Shown in pieces: positions 63,529-64,000 of a DNA stretch of 64,000 nt. The position numbers were made by a program, and so were the translations under genes. The stretch's first letter is position 1. Every line of letters starts with the position of its first letter. A model generated the notes under the pieces. That model had not been told where the DNA came from, searched no databases, and was given only the letters and a program-made list of their open reading frames with translations. Source of the DNA: Hephaestia sp. MAHUQ-44. Lineage in GTDB: Bacteria > Pseudomonadota > Alphaproteobacteria > Sphingomonadales > Sphingomonadaceae. Location of the stretch: assembly GCF_023806085.1 (NCBI RefSeq), contig NZ_JAMSLX010000001.1:371387-435386 (forward strand), in the 5' to 3' direction.

Positions 63529-64000
63529 TCACCCGACGCGGTGTGCGACGAGATCGTCGACGACGCTGGGGTCGGCGAGGGTTGAGGTGTCGCCGAGGTT
63601 GGCGGTATCGCCCTCGGCGATCTTGCGCAGGATGCGGCGCATGATCTTGCCCGAGCGGGTCTTGGGCAGGCCGGGCGCGAACTGGATCGCATCGGGGGTG
63701 GCGATCGGGCCGATCTCCTTGCGCACCCATTGCGCCAGCGTCTTGCGCAGTTCATCGTCGGCGGCGACCCCGACGTTGAGCGTCACATAGGCATAGATGC
63801 CCTGCCCCTTGAGATCGTGCGGGAAGCCCACCACCGCGGCCTCGGCGACCAGCGGGTGGAGCACCAGCGCCGATTCGACCTCGGCGGTGCCCATGCGGTG
63901 GCCCGAGACGTTGATGACGTCGTCGACCCGGCCGGTGATCCAGTAATCGCCGTCCGCATCGCGGCGGCAGCCGTCGCCCGAGAAATAATAGCCCGGATAG
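63529..64000 (-). CDS. acs: Acetate-CoA ligase, C-terminal part (runs off the window)
   Basis: The last ~157 residues of acetyl-CoA synthetase: [40 protein letters not shown], and the acetylatable lysine loop [20 protein letters not shown], ending [14 protein letters not shown]. It activates acetate to acetyl-CoA with ATP. The gene continues beyond position 64000 at its 5' side. Directly behind its stop the damaged autotransporter begins without a spacer. Confidence 0.94.
   Translation of the reverse strand, partial: YPGYYFSGDGCRRDADGDYWITGRVDDVINVSGHRMGTAEVESALVLHPLVAEAAVVGFPHDLKGQGIYAYVTLNVGVAADDELRKTLAQWVRKEIGPIATPDAIQFAPGLPKTRSGKIMRRILRKIAEGDTANLGDTSTLADPSVVDDLVAHRVG

Overview
The window looks like a chromosome segment of an alphaproteobacterium of the order Sphingomonadales (Sphingomonas-like). 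GC is very high with strong third-position GC. There is a CtrA-type cell-cycle toolkit (two DUF1153/SciP-like genes, a CcrM methyltransferase beside rnhB, GANTC and CtrA-like boxes), an aa3-oxidase subunit IV next to pntA, an HWE-family sensor kinase, and short two-hairpin repeats that I associate with sphingomonad genomes. Genus is inferred from gene content only; no rRNA is present.

Region 1 (1-11532, + strand) is the structural part of a gene-transfer-agent (RcGTA-like) or related siphophage cluster, in the order end of prohead protease, major capsid, head spike base, head spike fibre, head-tail adaptor, small gp7-position protein, tail terminator, tail tube, GTA gp10, tail assembly chaperone, short tape measure, large distal tail protein, hub, NlpC/P60-like peptidase, megatron-type baseplate protein, DUF2793 protein. 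Genes are mostly coupled by 1-8 nt overlaps. Four copies of a two-hairpin repeat interrupt it. Three sit exactly 19 nt before the starts of capsid, spike base and tail tube with the same GGAGAA ribosome site; the fourth is translated as the N-terminus of the tail chaperone. No integrase or lysis gene is visible.

Region 2 (11.6-24.7 kb) is envelope-oriented: an OmpA-like porin with a 24-proline linker, UDP-glucose dehydrogenase, a VOC protein, a four-gene Mla-type lipid transport operon, a HAD phosphatase, a DUF445 protein and an RND efflux pair. Region 3 (24.9-36.5 kb) holds small stress-type membrane proteins (two GlsB/YeaQ, DUF1328), a SIMPL protein, Dps, mnmA, argG, a MATE exporter, regulators, tRNA-Val and two SciP-like genes, the second with a CtrA-like box and a GANTC site. 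Region 4 (36.5-46 kb) has the transhydrogenase operon led by a 40-codon oxidase subunit gene, a sigma54 activator, folP, ccrM, rnhB and thiD. Region 5 (46.2-60.1 kb) has a frameshifted glycosylasparaginase, glmM, transporters, an L,D-transpeptidase, a GntR regulator and an HWE kinase. Region 6 (60.1-63.5 kb) is an atypical, less GC-rich stretch carrying a 5'-truncated, nonsense- and frameshift-damaged autotransporter adhesin butted against the 3' end of acs, which runs off the window.
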